Assembly: GCF_000714815.1 (NCBI RefSeq) | Contig: NZ_JMIH01000014.1 | Span: 248,001-312,000 of the forward strand | DNA from: Anditalea andensis | GTDB taxonomy: Bacteria; Bacteroidota; Bacteroidia; Cytophagales; Cyclobacteriaceae | DNA length: 64,000 nt | Direction of reading: 5' to 3' | In this document: positions 27,943-37,319 of the stretch, piece after piece | Layout of the letters: every line of letters starts with the position of its first letter | How positions within the stretch are numbered: the first letter of the stretch is position 1 | The notes under the pieces: model-generated | Told to the model about the DNA's origin: nothing | The model's database searches: none | Seen by the model: only the letters and a program-made list of their open reading frames with translations | Translations under genes and position numbers: made by a program

Positions 27943-28594
27943 TCTGGTCTGTTTTCTGTTTTAAATATGCTTCTCTTCCTTTTTCCGAAAAAATACCGAA
28001 AAGAAAGTGTTCGAAAATTTCTATCTGTAAATCCGCCATGTTGTATTTAGAAGCTGGATATTTAACGGGGTCAAGATTTGTCATCATTTGCTCCAATCTC
28101 ATCATAGCTATAATTTGGGGGTCTATCTCAGAACGAAAAATGCCTTCTGAAATACCTTTCTCGAGCAAACTCACAATCTCCTGAAAAACATGGTTTTGTT
28201 TAAACTCTTCAAAAACCTGCCAAGCCTCGGGATAATACCGCTGGATCTCGTTCATCGCCATGGGGTTCATGTCCGCAAAACGTTTTCTCATGTAATCGGA
28301 CATACCTATCAGGTGTTCTATCACCCCATCCTTCACTTGGGGAAATTGCTCTATCATACATTTATCCTCTTGAAGGGCTGTAGAAAAGGTTTCGAGCACC
28401 AATTGATTTTTATCGCTGAATTCCTGGTAAATGGTTTTTTTGGAGATTCCTGCCTGCCGCGCAATGTCATCCATAGTCACCGATCGAATACCATAACGCA
28501 TAAACTGTTCAGTAGCTACTTCAATGATTTTCTTTTTCGTTTCCAAATGATTTATATTTGGACACAAAACTCTGGAAACTTTATGAAAGTTCAA
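27932..28594 (-). CDS. TetR/AcrR-family repressor of the efflux operon
   Basis: Up to 220 residues. The TetR helix-turn-helix is clear: T-K-K-K-I-I-E-V-A, G-I-R-S-V-T-M-D-D-I-A and A-G-I-S-K-K-T-I-Y. Two starts are possible. The ATG at 28594 lies inside a 44-base palindrome. A TTG at 28546 would give L-E-T-K-K-K as N-terminus, closer to the usual family length, and leave the palindrome as an upstream operator. The ligand-binding part is variable and not assignable. It leads the TolC, adaptor and permease genes and probably represses them and itself. Confidence 0.88.
   Translation of the reverse strand: MNFHKVSRVLCPNINHLETKKKIIEVATEQFMRYGIRSVTMDDIARQAGISKKTIYQEFSDKNQLVLETFSTALQEDKCMIEQFPQVKDGVIEHLIGMSDYMRKRFADMNPMAMNEIQRYYPEAWQVFEEFKQNHVFQEIVSLLEKGISEGIFRSEIDPQIIAMMRLEQMMTNLDPVKYPASKYNMADLQIEIFEHFLFGIFSEKGREAYLKQKTDQNEK
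28542..28562. promoter_or_regulatory. Small palindrome at the possible TTG start of the TetR gene
   Basis: T-C-C-A-A-A-T (28542-28548), seven bases, A-T-T-T-G-G-A (28556-28562). Size and spacing suit a TetR dimer. It overlaps the candidate TTG start codon at 28546. Confidence 0.4.
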
Positions 28595-28609
28595 AGTTTC
28601 CAGAGTTTT
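28566..28609. promoter_or_regulatory. 44-base perfect palindrome at the head of the efflux operon (operator or hairpin)
   Basis: 17 bases (28566-28582) are perfectly complementary to 28593-28609, with a 10-base centre. On the plus strand a T-rich tract follows, as in a terminator, but no plus-strand gene ends here. A TetR operator, possibly holding two half-site pairs, is the better explanation given the adjacent repressor gene. Confidence 0.55.
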
Positions 28610-28766
28610 ATTTTATTCGCATTTTTTAATTGATCATCAGAATGTGTTATCAATATTTCAATAAACTAATACGTTTAATACAATTAGTATTTTACTGGAA
28701 TCTACCTTAGCATCATATTACTAAAAGAAAATTGGGCTTCCACCACGCTTTAACCTGTATTACACG

Positions 28767-29256
28767 ATTAAATTTTTAGAAACTCATTTAGGTCAGCTCT
28801 CTTTTAAAAAATATGGACATGGCAAAAACAGGTACTTGCTCCTTCATGGATTTGGCATGAACATGGCGTTTTATGTGCCTTTTTTAGACCTTAGAAAAAA
28901 AGAAAACCCTATTTGATTTTTGACCTGTTCTACCATCGCAACAGCAGCTGGAGAAATGCAAACGCAGTATCATAAAATTTATCAGGTCACGGATGCAGAT
29001 CCGAACCATGAGGGCACAAATGTATATTACATGAGCAATGTTTACACCCCTCCAACCCGATCCATATAAAATCATAACCGCTGCCCAAGATTTCCAGACT
29101 CCTATCATGCTGGTGACCGGCACGTTTGACAATATGATCACTTCCAAAAACTTATCACAATTCAGTTCCAAGTTATCTCAAATACAAAATATAGCGCTTT
29201 CCTTTGGACACAATACCCTTATAGAAGAGACCATAAATTATTTTAAAAAAAAATAA
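28767..29256 (+). pseudogene. Degraded alpha/beta hydrolase gene
   Basis: Pieces of one alpha/beta hydrolase lie in three frames. From 28767: L-E-T-H-L-G-Q-L-S-F and L-L-L-H-G-F-G (oxyanion region), ending at a TGA at 28914. From about 28910: F-D-L-F-Y-H-R-N-S-S-W. From about 28980: R-T-M-R-A-Q-M-Y-I-T, a TGA at 29032 where related proteins have Trp, then L-Q-P-D-P-Y-K-I, V-T-G-T-F-D (acid) and S-F-G-H-N-T-L-I (His) to the stop at 29256. The nucleophile elbow (G-x-S-x-G) is deleted. Two frameshifts, a nonsense codon and a deletion make it non-functional; the open frame at 29038-29256 is only its C-terminal part. Confidence 0.8.
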
Positions 29257-29326
29257 AATCTAGAAAGCTAGTTAGATCATCCAATTGCTTTCCACACTAA
29301 CCTACCTATTGGATATATCATCCCAC

Positions 29327-29734
29327 CTAATAATCGACTTCTCCCCTCCACCTTTTTTTCTCTCCCTGCTTTTTTTTTTCGTCGAGACGTTTTCTTTGAG
29401 AGGATTTAGTGGGGCGAGTGACCCGCCTGACTTTTTTCTTTTTGAAGGCTTCCCTAAGTATATCGTAAAACCTCTCTTTACAGGCTTCTTTATTTTTGAG
29501 CTGCGAGCGGGATGCCTGACTGCTGATCAGCAGATCCCCAGAGGCGGTCAATGATAGTTTCTTGAAAAGGACAGCTTTCTCTTGGTCATCCAGCAAGACT
29601 GAACCTGTCACATTAAATCGCAGGGTAACGCGTGAATTGACCTTGTTCACATTCTGGCCTCCGGGACCACTACTTCTGGAAACTTCAAAGTCCATTTCAC
29701 TTTCCAATCCACGGTACTGTATAGGATGACTCAT
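29327..29734 (-). CDS. arfB: Ribosome-rescue peptidyl-tRNA hydrolase ArfB (YaeJ)
   Basis: 135 residues, the normal length. The release-factor G-G-Q motif is in [12 protein letters not shown] near residues 21-32, and the C-terminus is a Lys/Arg-rich tail (K-K-K-K-V-R-R, K-K-R-W) that enters the mRNA channel of stalled ribosomes. It releases nascent chains from ribosomes lacking a stop codon. The gene stands alone. Confidence 0.94.
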   Translation of the reverse strand: MSHPIQYRGLESEMDFEVSRSSGPGGQNVNKVNSRVTLRFNVTGSVLLDDQEKAVLFKKLSLTASGDLLISSQASRSQLKNKEACKERFYDILREAFKKKKVRRVTRPTKSSQRKRLDEKKKQGEKKRWRGEVDY

Positions 29735-29832
29735 TATTATGCTTTATGTGGTAATTATAAATAAGGCAAATGGCATTTTATAAAATTAGTATATTTAAGT
29801 CAAAAGCCCCAATATGATAGCGCAAACTCTTT

Positions 29833-29854
29833 TGTCGGGCAAATGTCGGGTAAA
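29833..29854. repeat. Two tandem 11-bp repeats upstream of the HTH gene
   Basis: T-G-T-C-G-G-G-C-A-A-A (29833-29843) is followed directly by T-G-T-C-G-G-G-T-A-A-A (29844-29854); only one base differs. The 11-base period is about one helical turn, as for regulators binding one face of DNA. It lies 48 bases before the HTH gene. Confidence 0.6.
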
Positions 29855-29902
29855 ATACGATATAAATTCAGGTCAGATTATTTCAAATAAAGTGAAATTG
29901 TG

Positions 29903-30754
29903 ATGGTAAACAAAAAACTATTCGAAATGAAACAACCGGAATTAGGCCAAAAAATTCTCCAATGGAGAAAAGCCAAAGGACTTACCCAAGAAGAACTGGT
30001 AGAAATGTGCCAGATCAATGTACGCACCATCCAGCGAATAGAAGCCGGTGAGGTGACCCCCAGATCCTTTACCCTGAAAACTATCATGGAAGCATTGGGT
30101 GTAGATGCTTCAGAGTTTAAAGAAGAGCATTCAGAAGGATCTACAGTGGAAGGATCAGCCTTAAAACCCAATAAACTGTTCCAATTTTCCTTTTACTTCG
30201 GAATAATATATTTGATCACCGCCTTTGCGGAAGCTTTCGTGGACATCACCATTTGGGAAGCTCCTATTGAACCACCAGGCAAATCGGGATTTGGGTATTT
30301 GGTCTTAAAATTAATCATTGTTTTCACTTATATTCCATTTAAGTACGGGTTTTATAAATTAGGAAAAGATGCCGGAAATCATTTAATCAGTGTAGCCTCT
30401 ATATTATTAATAGCAGGTATTTTACTTGCTATTGGTAAAGACCTATATATGTTTTTCTATATCGGGGAATTTCATATAGAATGGAAAATGGCTGAAGCAA
30501 TATACTTTGGGATGGTATATATTCTTTTTGGTATAGGTCTGCTCCGCTTTCAGAAAGTATTTGGCACGGTAGCTTTAGTGTCAGGATGTCTTGGAATCCT
30601 TACCGGAGTGGCTTTTATCTCTATTATTTTCGCCATACCCGGAATGGTCGTGCTGACTGTTTTTGAAATTTTGCTTTTGGTTATCCTATACAGTACTTCC
30701 CATAAACTGGGAAGTACTACAAATAAAAAAACGCCCTTTTCACTTATAGAATGA
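29903..30754 (+). CDS. Membrane-anchored XRE-type transcriptional regulator
   Basis: 283 residues from the ATG at 29903 (a GTG directly before it is also in frame). An XRE helix-turn-helix occupies about residues 14-70 (I-L-Q-W-R-K-A-K-G-L-T-Q-E-E-L, V-R-T-I-Q-R-I-E-A-G). After an acidic linker, about five or six transmembrane helices fill the rest. This is a recognised Bacteroidota architecture (cytoplasmic HTH plus membrane domain), perhaps sensing membrane state. It may bind the tandem repeat upstream. Its targets are unknown. Confidence 0.85.
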   Translation: MVNKKLFEMKQPELGQKILQWRKAKGLTQEELVEMCQINVRTIQRIEAGEVTPRSFTLKTIMEALGVDASEFKEEHSEGSTVEGSALKPNKLFQFSFYFGIIYLITAFAEAFVDITIWEAPIEPPGKSGFGYLVLKLIIVFTYIPFKYGFYKLGKDAGNHLISVASILLIAGILLAIGKDLYMFFYIGEFHIEWKMAEAIYFGMVYILFGIGLLRFQKVFGTVALVSGCLGILTGVAFISIIFAIPGMVVLTVFEILLLVILYSTSHKLGSTTNKKTPFSLIE

Positions 30755-30957
30755 ATCATTATAACCTCTGCAAGATTAATAAAAGTGCGGTAAAACAAAT
30801 TTGGCAATTACAATTTTATGCGACAGGATTAGACTGAATATGATCAGGCAAAGACATTAAAAATTTTTTGGAGACTTATCCTTGTAGCGATCTTCTAATT
30901 TGCTACCTTATCAGGTAAATATAAAGTCACCCGATTTGCCTTATTGATGCTACTACT

Positions 30958-31629
30958 ATGAAAAATACACCAACAATACAAAAAGAGGTGGCCATTTCCC
31001 AAGATACTATCTGGTCAAAATCTTTCTTTATCAAAACTTTATTGAATGGGTTATTACTGATTTTGCCCACCATCATTATTTTATTTTTGCTGTCCTTAAT
31101 ATTTAAATTTGTTTTCAATCTAGTGGCACCTATAAGTGCACTTTTGGACAAAAATGCTGAGTCACATGCCTTGTTTACCAACATTTTGGCTGTGCTTATT
31201 CTCCTCACCCTGATTTTTATCATCGGTTTTATTATGAGAGATTTCAGGAGCAAAAGATCTTTCAAGAGATTCGAAAATAAATATCTACTCCAGATACCTT
31301 TATATTCCACGCTCAGGGAGACCATATCCCAATTTTCAGGACTTAAGAAGATGCCTTTCAGCCAGGTGGTTTTAGTAGACGCATACAATACCGGTGTTTT
31401 GCTTACGGGTTTTGTGACGGAAATAATTGTTGGGGATATATATACCGTTTTTGTACCTACAGCACCTAACCCTATGAACGGAAACATTTATCATGTCCCT
31501 GCTTCTCAGTTACGGTTTTTAGATATAGAACCTGAAAAAGCCATGCGGTCTATCGTAGGCATGGGCACTGGTTCATCTGCATTGTTTGCTGCAAAAGAGA
31601 TTATTCAAGATAAACAGGTCATGAATTAA
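30958..31629 (+). CDS. DUF502 membrane protein
   Basis: 223 residues. Two N-terminal transmembrane helices (about residues 25-60 and 73-93) are followed by a soluble domain with the DUF502 block V-F-V-P-T-A-P-N-P-M-N-G and the later V-G-M-G-T-G-S. The family is widespread in bacteria and plants and its function is not settled. It stands alone between an HTH gene and purL. Confidence 0.88.
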   Translation: MKNTPTIQKEVAISQDTIWSKSFFIKTLLNGLLLILPTIIILFLLSLIFKFVFNLVAPISALLDKNAESHALFTNILAVLILLTLIFIIGFIMRDFRSKRSFKRFENKYLLQIPLYSTLRETISQFSGLKKMPFSQVVLVDAYNTGVLLTGFVTEIIVGDIYTVFVPTAPNPMNGNIYHVPASQLRFLDIEPEKAMRSIVGMGTGSSALFAAKEIIQDKQVMN

Positions 31630-31854
31630 ACTCATGTTTAGCAGGTAATATTGCTTATAAAAAATACCGGGGCTAGCTCATCTGGAATTTAACATATGGA
31701 GCGCCTTAATTCTACTTAAACACCTATAAGCCTTCCCCCCAATCATTATCATACCCACTATTTTCAATAAAACTGAGGGTTAAATACCATCGCTGCATCT
31801 GGAAAAAGTAGAAAGTAAGCAGATTAAGAATTAATTTTTTAAACCTTAATTCAT

Positions 31855-31862
31855 TACCTTTG
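31855..31862 (+). promoter_or_regulatory. -7 promoter box of purL
   Basis: T-A-C-C-T-T-T-G, a perfect match to TAnnTTTG, 35 bases before the purL ATG. A clear -33 box was not found. No purine riboswitch-like structure was seen in the 268-base leader region. Confidence 0.65.
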
Positions 31863-31897
31863 CTCCTTCTTAAAAAGCCATCCAATTAATCAAGGAT

Positions 31898-34800
31898 ATG
31901 ATTCTTTTTTTCCAATCCCAGAATGCTATTATATACGCGCTTGAAGCCACGCAGCCCTTACCAGACCAGGATATCCAAAAGCTCAAATGGCTTTTTGGAG
32001 AAGCTTCCAGAATAGAAGGTAAGGCAGTAGACGGCACTTACCTAGGCCCTAGAAAAGAGATGATCACCCCATGGTCTACCAATGCCATGGAAATCACTGT
32101 AAACATGGGTATACAGGGTGTCCTCCGCATAGAAGAATATTCCCCTTTCAGAGAAAATGACACCTACGACCCTATGCTGCAGGCAAAATATGAAGGCCTG
32201 GACCAGCAACTCTTTACTATAGATATCCAGCCAGAGCCTGTCAAAAATATTGAAAACATCAAAGATTACAATAAAGACGAAGGCCTTGCACTAAGTCAGG
32301 AAGAAGTGGATTATCTTGAAAGTGTCAGTAAACAACTGGATAGACCTTTAACTGATTCTGAAGTCTTTGGTTTTAGCCAGGTAAATTCAGAGCACTGCAG
32401 GCACAAAATCTTCAATGGCACCTTCATCATAGATGGACAGGAAAAGGAAAAAACCCTATTTCAGCTAATCAAAAAAACTTCTTCTGCTCACCCCAACAGA
32501 ATAGTATCGGCTTATAAAGACAATGTGGCATTTGTAAAAGGACCTCGTGCCCAGCAATTTGCCCCTACGGTACAGGATATAGCCGATTTTTTCAGCACGG
32601 AAGATATTGAAACCGTCATTTCCTTAAAAGCTGAAACCCATAATTTCCCTACGACGGTAGAGCCTTTTAACGGTGCTGCCACTGGTGCGGGAGGAGAGAT
32701 AAGAGATAGAATGGCCGGAGGTACGGCCTCCATCCCATTAGCAGGCACTGCAGTATATATGACTTCATATCCCAGATCTGAAACGGGAAGGATATGGGAG
32801 AAAAACCTGAATGAAAGGCCCTGGCTTTATCAGACGCCTATGGATATCCTCATCAAGGCTTCCAATGGAGCAAGTGATTTTGGCAATAAATTCGGACAGC
32901 CACTCATCAGTGGCAGTGTCCTTACCTTCGAACATCAAGAAGGGGATAAACACTTTGGCTTTGATAAAGTGATCATGATGGCAGGAGGCGTAGGCTTCAC
33001 CCGTAGCGACTACAGTAAAAAAACCACCCCGACCAAAGGCGACAAAGTAGTGATCATGGGAGGGGACAACTATAGAATCGGAATGGGAGGCAGCGCAGTT
33101 TCATCTGTTGCCACGGGTGAATTCAGCAATGCTATAGAACTTAATGCCATACAGCGCTCCAATCCCGAGATGCAGAAAAGGGTGGCCAATGTCATCCGTG
33201 CCATGGCCGAAAACCCCAACAACCCTATCGTCTCCATCCATGACCATGGTGCCGGAGGACATTTAAACTGTCTTTCTGAACTGGTGGAAGAAACCGGAGG
33301 TACAATAGATATCGATAAATTACCGGTGGGCGACCCTACCCTTTCGGCTAAAGAAATCATAGGCAATGAATCTCAGGAAAGAATGGGCCTGGTGATCCAT
33401 GAAAAAGATGTAGCTACCATGAAGCGCATCTCTGAAAGAGAAAGGGCACCTTTCTATGTAGTGGGTGAAACTACCGGAGACATGCACTTTAAGTTTGAGC
33501 ATAGTATCAGTGGTGAAAAACCTGTGGATTGGAACCTTGGCCATATGTTTGGCAGCTCTCCCAAAACCATATTAGAAGACCGGACCACTCACAATAGTTT
33601 CGGAGAAATCAGTTATACCAAAGAAAAGTTTACAGAATACCTTCAAGCTGTTCTACAGCTTGAAGCTGTGGCCTGTAAAGATTGGCTGACCAATAAAGTG
33701 GACAGGTCTGTGACAGGAAGGGTGGCTACGCAGCAAACAACCGGCGCTATCCAGCTGCCATTAAATAATGTGGCGGTCATGGCCATAGATTTTACAGGAA
33801 CCAAGGGCATAGCCACCTCTATAGGTCATGCCCCCGTGGCGGCGTTGGCGGATCCTGAAGCGGGATCCAGGCTTGCTATCGCCGAGGCACTGACCAACCT
33901 GGTATGGGCCCCGATTCATGACGGGCTACAGGGCATATCATTAAGTGCCAATTGGATGTGGCCAGCTAAGAATGAAGGGGAAAATGACAGATTATATAGA
34001 GCCGTGGAAGCGGTGAGTGATTTTGCCATAGAACTTGGGATAAATATCCCTACTGGAAAAGATTCCCTTTCCATGACGCAAAAGTACCCTGATGGCAAGA
34101 CAGTCTATTCCCCGGGGACAGTGATCATCAGCACCATAGGCGAATGTTCAGACATCAAAAAAACCATAAACCCAGACCTTAAACCTGTAGCAGGGTCTAA
34201 AATTTTTTATATAGATTTCAGTAAAGATGCACCAAAACTGGGTGGAAGCAGTTTTGCCCAGATTCACAATAAGGTAGGCAATGATGTGCCTACTATCAAA
34301 GACAGCGGCTACTTTGGCAAAGCATTTATGACCGTGCAAAAACTAATAGAAAAGGAAGAAATATTAGCCGGGCATGATATATCTTCTGGTGGAATGATTA
34401 CAGCACTATTGGAAATGGCCTTCCCTACCACCAATTGCGGCGCATCGGTAAAACTGAATAAATTTAAGGAAGCTGATCTGATCAAAGTATTGTTTGCAGA
34501 AAACCCGGGAATATTAATTCAGGTAAAAAATGCTGACAATGCCAGATCGCTGATGGAAAATTATGGTATAGAGTATATCTCTATAGCTGACGTGACCCTA
34601 GACAGCACACTCACACTCCAGGGTATGGACCTACTTTTGGATATTCCTACTTATAGAGATATTTGGTTTAAATCTTCTTACCTGCTTGACCAAAAACAAA
34701 GTGGTGAACAGTGGGCAAAAGAGAGATTTGACAATTATAAAAACCAGCCGCTGAGCTTTGAATTCAGGGAAAATTGGGTCGGAAAGCTGGATAGCCTCCA

Positions 34801-35581
34801 GCTTGATCAGTACAGAAAAGTACCTTCGGGTCATAAAGCAGCCATCATTCGGGAAAAAGGCGTTAACGGTGATAGGGAAATGGCCTATGCCCTTTGGCTG
34901 GCAGGGTTTGATGTTAAGGATGTACACATGACAGATCTCATCTCCGGTAGGGAAAACCTCGAAGATGTAAATATGATCGTTTTTGTAGGAGGATTTTCTA
35001 ATTCTGATGTACTAGGATCAGCCAAAGGCTGGGCAGGTGCATTCCTTTACAATGAAAAAGCTAAAATGGCACTGGATAATTTTTACGCCAGGAAGGACAC
35101 CCTAAGCCTTGGAGTCTGCAACGGATGCCAGCTAATGGTAGAACTTGGACTGATTACACATGATCATCAGAAAAAAGCTAAAATGCTGCATAATAGCAGC
35201 CATAAGTTTGAATCCGCTTTCGTAAATGTAACCATTCCTGCGAACGATTCCGTAATGTTTAGGACTTTGGCGGGACAGCGTCTTGGCGTATGGGTGGCTC
35301 ATGGAGAAGGTAAATTTTACCTTCCAGAAGGCAGGGAAAATTACCATATCAGTATGTCCTACAGCTATGAAGCCTACCCTGGAGCACCGAATGGTTCTGA
35401 TCATAGCGTAGCCGGAATCAGCTCAAAAGACGGTAGACACTTGGCTATCATGCCACACATAGAAAGATCATTATTTCCCTGGAACTGGCCTCACTATGAT
35501 GGTCAGCATCCATCTGATGAAGTTACTCCTTGGGTAGAAGCATTTGTCAATGCTAGGATATGGGTATCTGAGCAGGATTAG
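31898..35581 (+). CDS. purL: Phosphoribosylformylglycinamidine synthase, single-chain
   Basis: 1227 residues, the large fused form. In order: N-terminal domain, linker (F-G-F-S-Q-V-N-S-E-H-C-R-H), two AIRS-like halves (K-A-E-T-H-N-F-P-T and G-G-F-T-R-S-D-Y), and a glutaminase domain with the nucleophile in G-V-C-N-G-C-Q near residue 1073 and H-I-E-R-S near the end. It makes FGAM from FGAR, glutamine and ATP in purine synthesis. It is monocistronic, with a promoter and a terminator at 35623. Confidence 0.98.
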   Translation: MILFFQSQNAIIYALEATQPLPDQDIQKLKWLFGEASRIEGKAVDGTYLGPRKEMITPWSTNAMEITVNMGIQGVLRIEEYSPFRENDTYDPMLQAKYEGLDQQLFTIDIQPEPVKNIENIKDYNKDEGLALSQEEVDYLESVSKQLDRPLTDSEVFGFSQVNSEHCRHKIFNGTFIIDGQEKEKTLFQLIKKTSSAHPNRIVSAYKDNVAFVKGPRAQQFAPTVQDIADFFSTEDIETVISLKAETHNFPTTVEPFNGAATGAGGEIRDRMAGGTASIPLAGTAVYMTSYPRSETGRIWEKNLNERPWLYQTPMDILIKASNGASDFGNKFGQPLISGSVLTFEHQEGDKHFGFDKVIMMAGGVGFTRSDYSKKTTPTKGDKVVIMGGDNYRIGMGGSAVSSVATGEFSNAIELNAIQRSNPEMQKRVANVIRAMAENPNNPIVSIHDHGAGGHLNCLSELVEETGGTIDIDKLPVGDPTLSAKEIIGNESQERMGLVIHEKDVATMKRISERERAPFYVVGETTGDMHFKFEHSISGEKPVDWNLGHMFGSSPKTILEDRTTHNSFGEISYTKEKFTEYLQAVLQLEAVACKDWLTNKVDRSVTGRVATQQTTGAIQLPLNNVAVMAIDFTGTKGIATSIGHAPVAALADPEAGSRLAIAEALTNLVWAPIHDGLQGISLSANWMWPAKNEGENDRLYRAVEAVSDFAIELGINIPTGKDSLSMTQKYPDGKTVYSPGTVIISTIGECSDIKKTINPDLKPVAGSKIFYIDFSKDAPKLGGSSFAQIHNKVGNDVPTIKDSGYFGKAFMTVQKLIEKEEILAGHDISSGGMITALLEMAFPTTNCGASVKLNKFKEADLIKVLFAENPGILIQVKNADNARSLMENYGIEYISIADVTLDSTLTLQGMDLLLDIPTYRDIWFKSSYLLDQKQSGEQWAKERFDNYKNQPLSFEFRENWVGKLDSLQLDQYRKVPSGHKAAIIREKGVNGDREMAYALWLAGFDVKDVHMTDLISGRENLEDVNMIVFVGGFSNSDVLGSAKGWAGAFLYNEKAKMALDNFYARKDTLSLGVCNGCQLMVELGLITHDHQKKAKMLHNSSHKFESAFVNVTIPANDSVMFRTLAGQRLGVWVAHGEGKFYLPEGRENYHISMSYSYEAYPGAPNGSDHSVAGISSKDGRHLAIMPHIERSLFPWNWPHYDGQHPSDEVTPWVEAFVNARIWVSEQD

Positions 35582-35622
35582 TATGAATAGTGATTATTTA
35601 TAAAGGGCATCAAAAGTAAGAT

Positions 35623-35650
35623 CGCAGGAGAATTATCTTCTGCGGTTTTT
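35623..35650 (+). terminator. Terminator of purL
   Basis: C-G-C-A-G-G-A (35623-35629) pairs with T-T-C-T-G-C-G (35638-35644, one G-T pair), followed by G and five T. Confidence 0.75.
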
Positions 35651-35703
35651 CTTTATCGGAGCATTGGTTATTCTGTATGAAAGAATAAAATATAGGGTAA
35701 TAA

Positions 35704-35730
35704 AAAGGGATGCCTACCAAACATCCCTTT
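35704..35730 (-). terminator. Terminator of the CHRD-like lipoprotein gene
   Basis: A perfect 9-bp stem (A-A-A-G-G-G-A-T-G at 35704-35712 with its complement at 35722-35730) and a 9-nt loop; the T-rich tail is on the minus strand. Confidence 0.75.
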
Positions 35731-35755
35731 ATAAAAAATTAACCACTATGTAATT

Positions 35756-36283
35756 TTATCTAGCCACTACTCCTAATATAAGGTAAGTGGTGAGATCTGT
35801 AGTACTTAAAGGTTGGGTAGGATCATGCACTACCAGAAACCCGTCATATTCCTGCAGTAATTGATCATAGGTCAACATTGTCAAATGTTCCACCATCGCA
35901 GTAGTACCTTGAGGAGTAACCATTTCAGAGAGTACATTAGCATTTGGTGTTTCATTATATGGCGTACCATTAGGAGTGGTATCAGGATCAGCCATGTCAT
36001 GTGCATGGATCATATACATTTGACCTGCCATAGTATTATTTAAAGTTACCATGATCTTAGCCATGCCATTGGGCATTTCCATGACTTCCATTCTAGCAGA
36101 AAGGTTGCGCGGATGCTCTCCTACATATGAAGTAGCAGGCCCTACTAGTTGCCCATCATTAAAAGAATATTCAAACACCTGACTTCTCAGCATAGGCTCG
36201 TCATCCTCCTTATTACAACTTGATACTATTATCATACAAGCCAGGGCCATCAATAGCGGAATTTTATTCATTACGTTTTTCAT
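35756..36283 (-). CDS. Lipoprotein resembling CHRD/superoxide dismutase-like domains
   Basis: 175 residues. A lipoprotein signal ends I-V-S-S-C (an alternative ATG lies four codons in). The mature part has Q-M-Y-M-I-H-A-H-D, then P-N-G-T-P-Y and a late F-L-V-V-H-D. The paired H-x-H and late V-H-D are reminiscent of CHRD domains and Cu/Zn superoxide dismutase folds, but I cannot confirm a metal site. Function unknown. Single gene with its own terminator. Confidence 0.65.
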   Translation of the reverse strand: MKNVMNKIPLLMALACMIIVSSCNKEDDEPMLRSQVFEYSFNDGQLVGPATSYVGEHPRNLSARMEVMEMPNGMAKIMVTLNNTMAGQMYMIHAHDMADPDTTPNGTPYNETPNANVLSEMVTPQGTTAMVEHLTMLTYDQLLQEYDGFLVVHDPTQPLSTTDLTTYLILGVVAR

Positions 36284-36520
36284 ATTAAATATTTAAGTGA
36301 GTAAGTTGGATTTAGAATGAGATACGAGGGGCTATTGTAAAATGGATTGCTGAAAAATAAATTTTATCAAAAATATACTGGAAGGCCCTGCTTTGAATAA
36401 GTTACATAATTCCTAAAAAACATTGGATGAGGTTAAAGGTTAGTATTAATAGGCTATTTAAAACTTACTATAAGGTAGTCCACATTATAATTGTTAACCA
36501 TAAAAATCAACCACTTAACC

Positions 36521-37312
36521 ATGGAAACTACTAAAAAAACCGTATTAATAACAGGTGGAACCGAAGGAATCGGTTTTGAACTTGCCCGATTATTTGCAAA
36601 GGACAGTTATCAGCTTATTCTGGTCTCTAGATCAGAAGAAAAACTCCATATAGCATCAAAATCGCTAGAAACGGAATTTAATGTCAAGGTCCACACAATA
36701 TCAGTAGATCTCAAAAATCACGAAAATACTAAGCAACTCTATCAAGACATTAAAGAATTAGTAGGTGAGGTAGATGTACTTATCAATAATGTGGGCCAGG
36801 GAGAATATGGCAAATTCCTGGACAACAATGTAGACAGGGAACTGGAAATAATACACCTTAATATAGGTTCATACGTGATCCTAACCAAGTATTTTCTTAA
36901 AGATATGGTGGAACGTAATAGAGGTAAGATTCTAAACGTGGGATCTATTGCAGGAGAGACACCAGGGCCTTGGCAGGCTGTCTATCATGGAACAAAAGCT
37001 TTTGTAAACTCTTTTACAGAAGCCATTCGTAATGAGGTGAAAGATACTGATATCACCATCACCTTATTACGGCCAGGGGCTACCGATACCGAATTTTTTG
37101 ATAAGGCAGATATGGAAGAATCCAAAATGGTACAGGATGGAAATCTTGCTGATCCGGCCAAAGTAGCACAAGATGGATATGATGCGCTGATGGCAGGCAA
37201 ACATAGCGTAACCTCAGGACTGATGAATAAAATCATGGTGGGTATGGCTAATATCCTTCCAGATAACCTGGCTGCTGAAAGTATGAACAAACAGCAAAAA
37301 CCAAAAGAATAA
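36521..37312 (+). CDS. Short-chain dehydrogenase/reductase
   Basis: 263 residues from the ATG at 36521; the TTG at 36491 only extends it. Classical SDR motifs: T-G-G-T-E-G-I-G near residue 11, N-N-V-G in place of N-N-A-G, the catalytic Ser in N-V-G-S-I-A-G and Y-H-G-T-K. It should use NAD(P)H, closest in style to YqjQ/DltE-type enzymes; the substrate is unknown. It ends at the terminator at 37320. Confidence 0.92.
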   Translation: METTKKTVLITGGTEGIGFELARLFAKDSYQLILVSRSEEKLHIASKSLETEFNVKVHTISVDLKNHENTKQLYQDIKELVGEVDVLINNVGQGEYGKFLDNNVDRELEIIHLNIGSYVILTKYFLKDMVERNRGKILNVGSIAGETPGPWQAVYHGTKAFVNSFTEAIRNEVKDTDITITLLRPGATDTEFFDKADMEESKMVQDGNLADPAKVAQDGYDALMAGKHSVTSGLMNKIMVGMANILPDNLAAESMNKQQKPKE

Positions 37313-37319
37313 TTAAAAG

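Noticed and set aside
29038-29256. Stand-alone small gene of 72 codons
   Set aside because: It is the C-terminal third of the decayed alpha/beta hydrolase, preceded in frame by a TGA.
31630-31897. Possible riboswitch upstream of purL
   Set aside because: No conserved purine or other riboswitch core was seen; only a promoter box can be supported.
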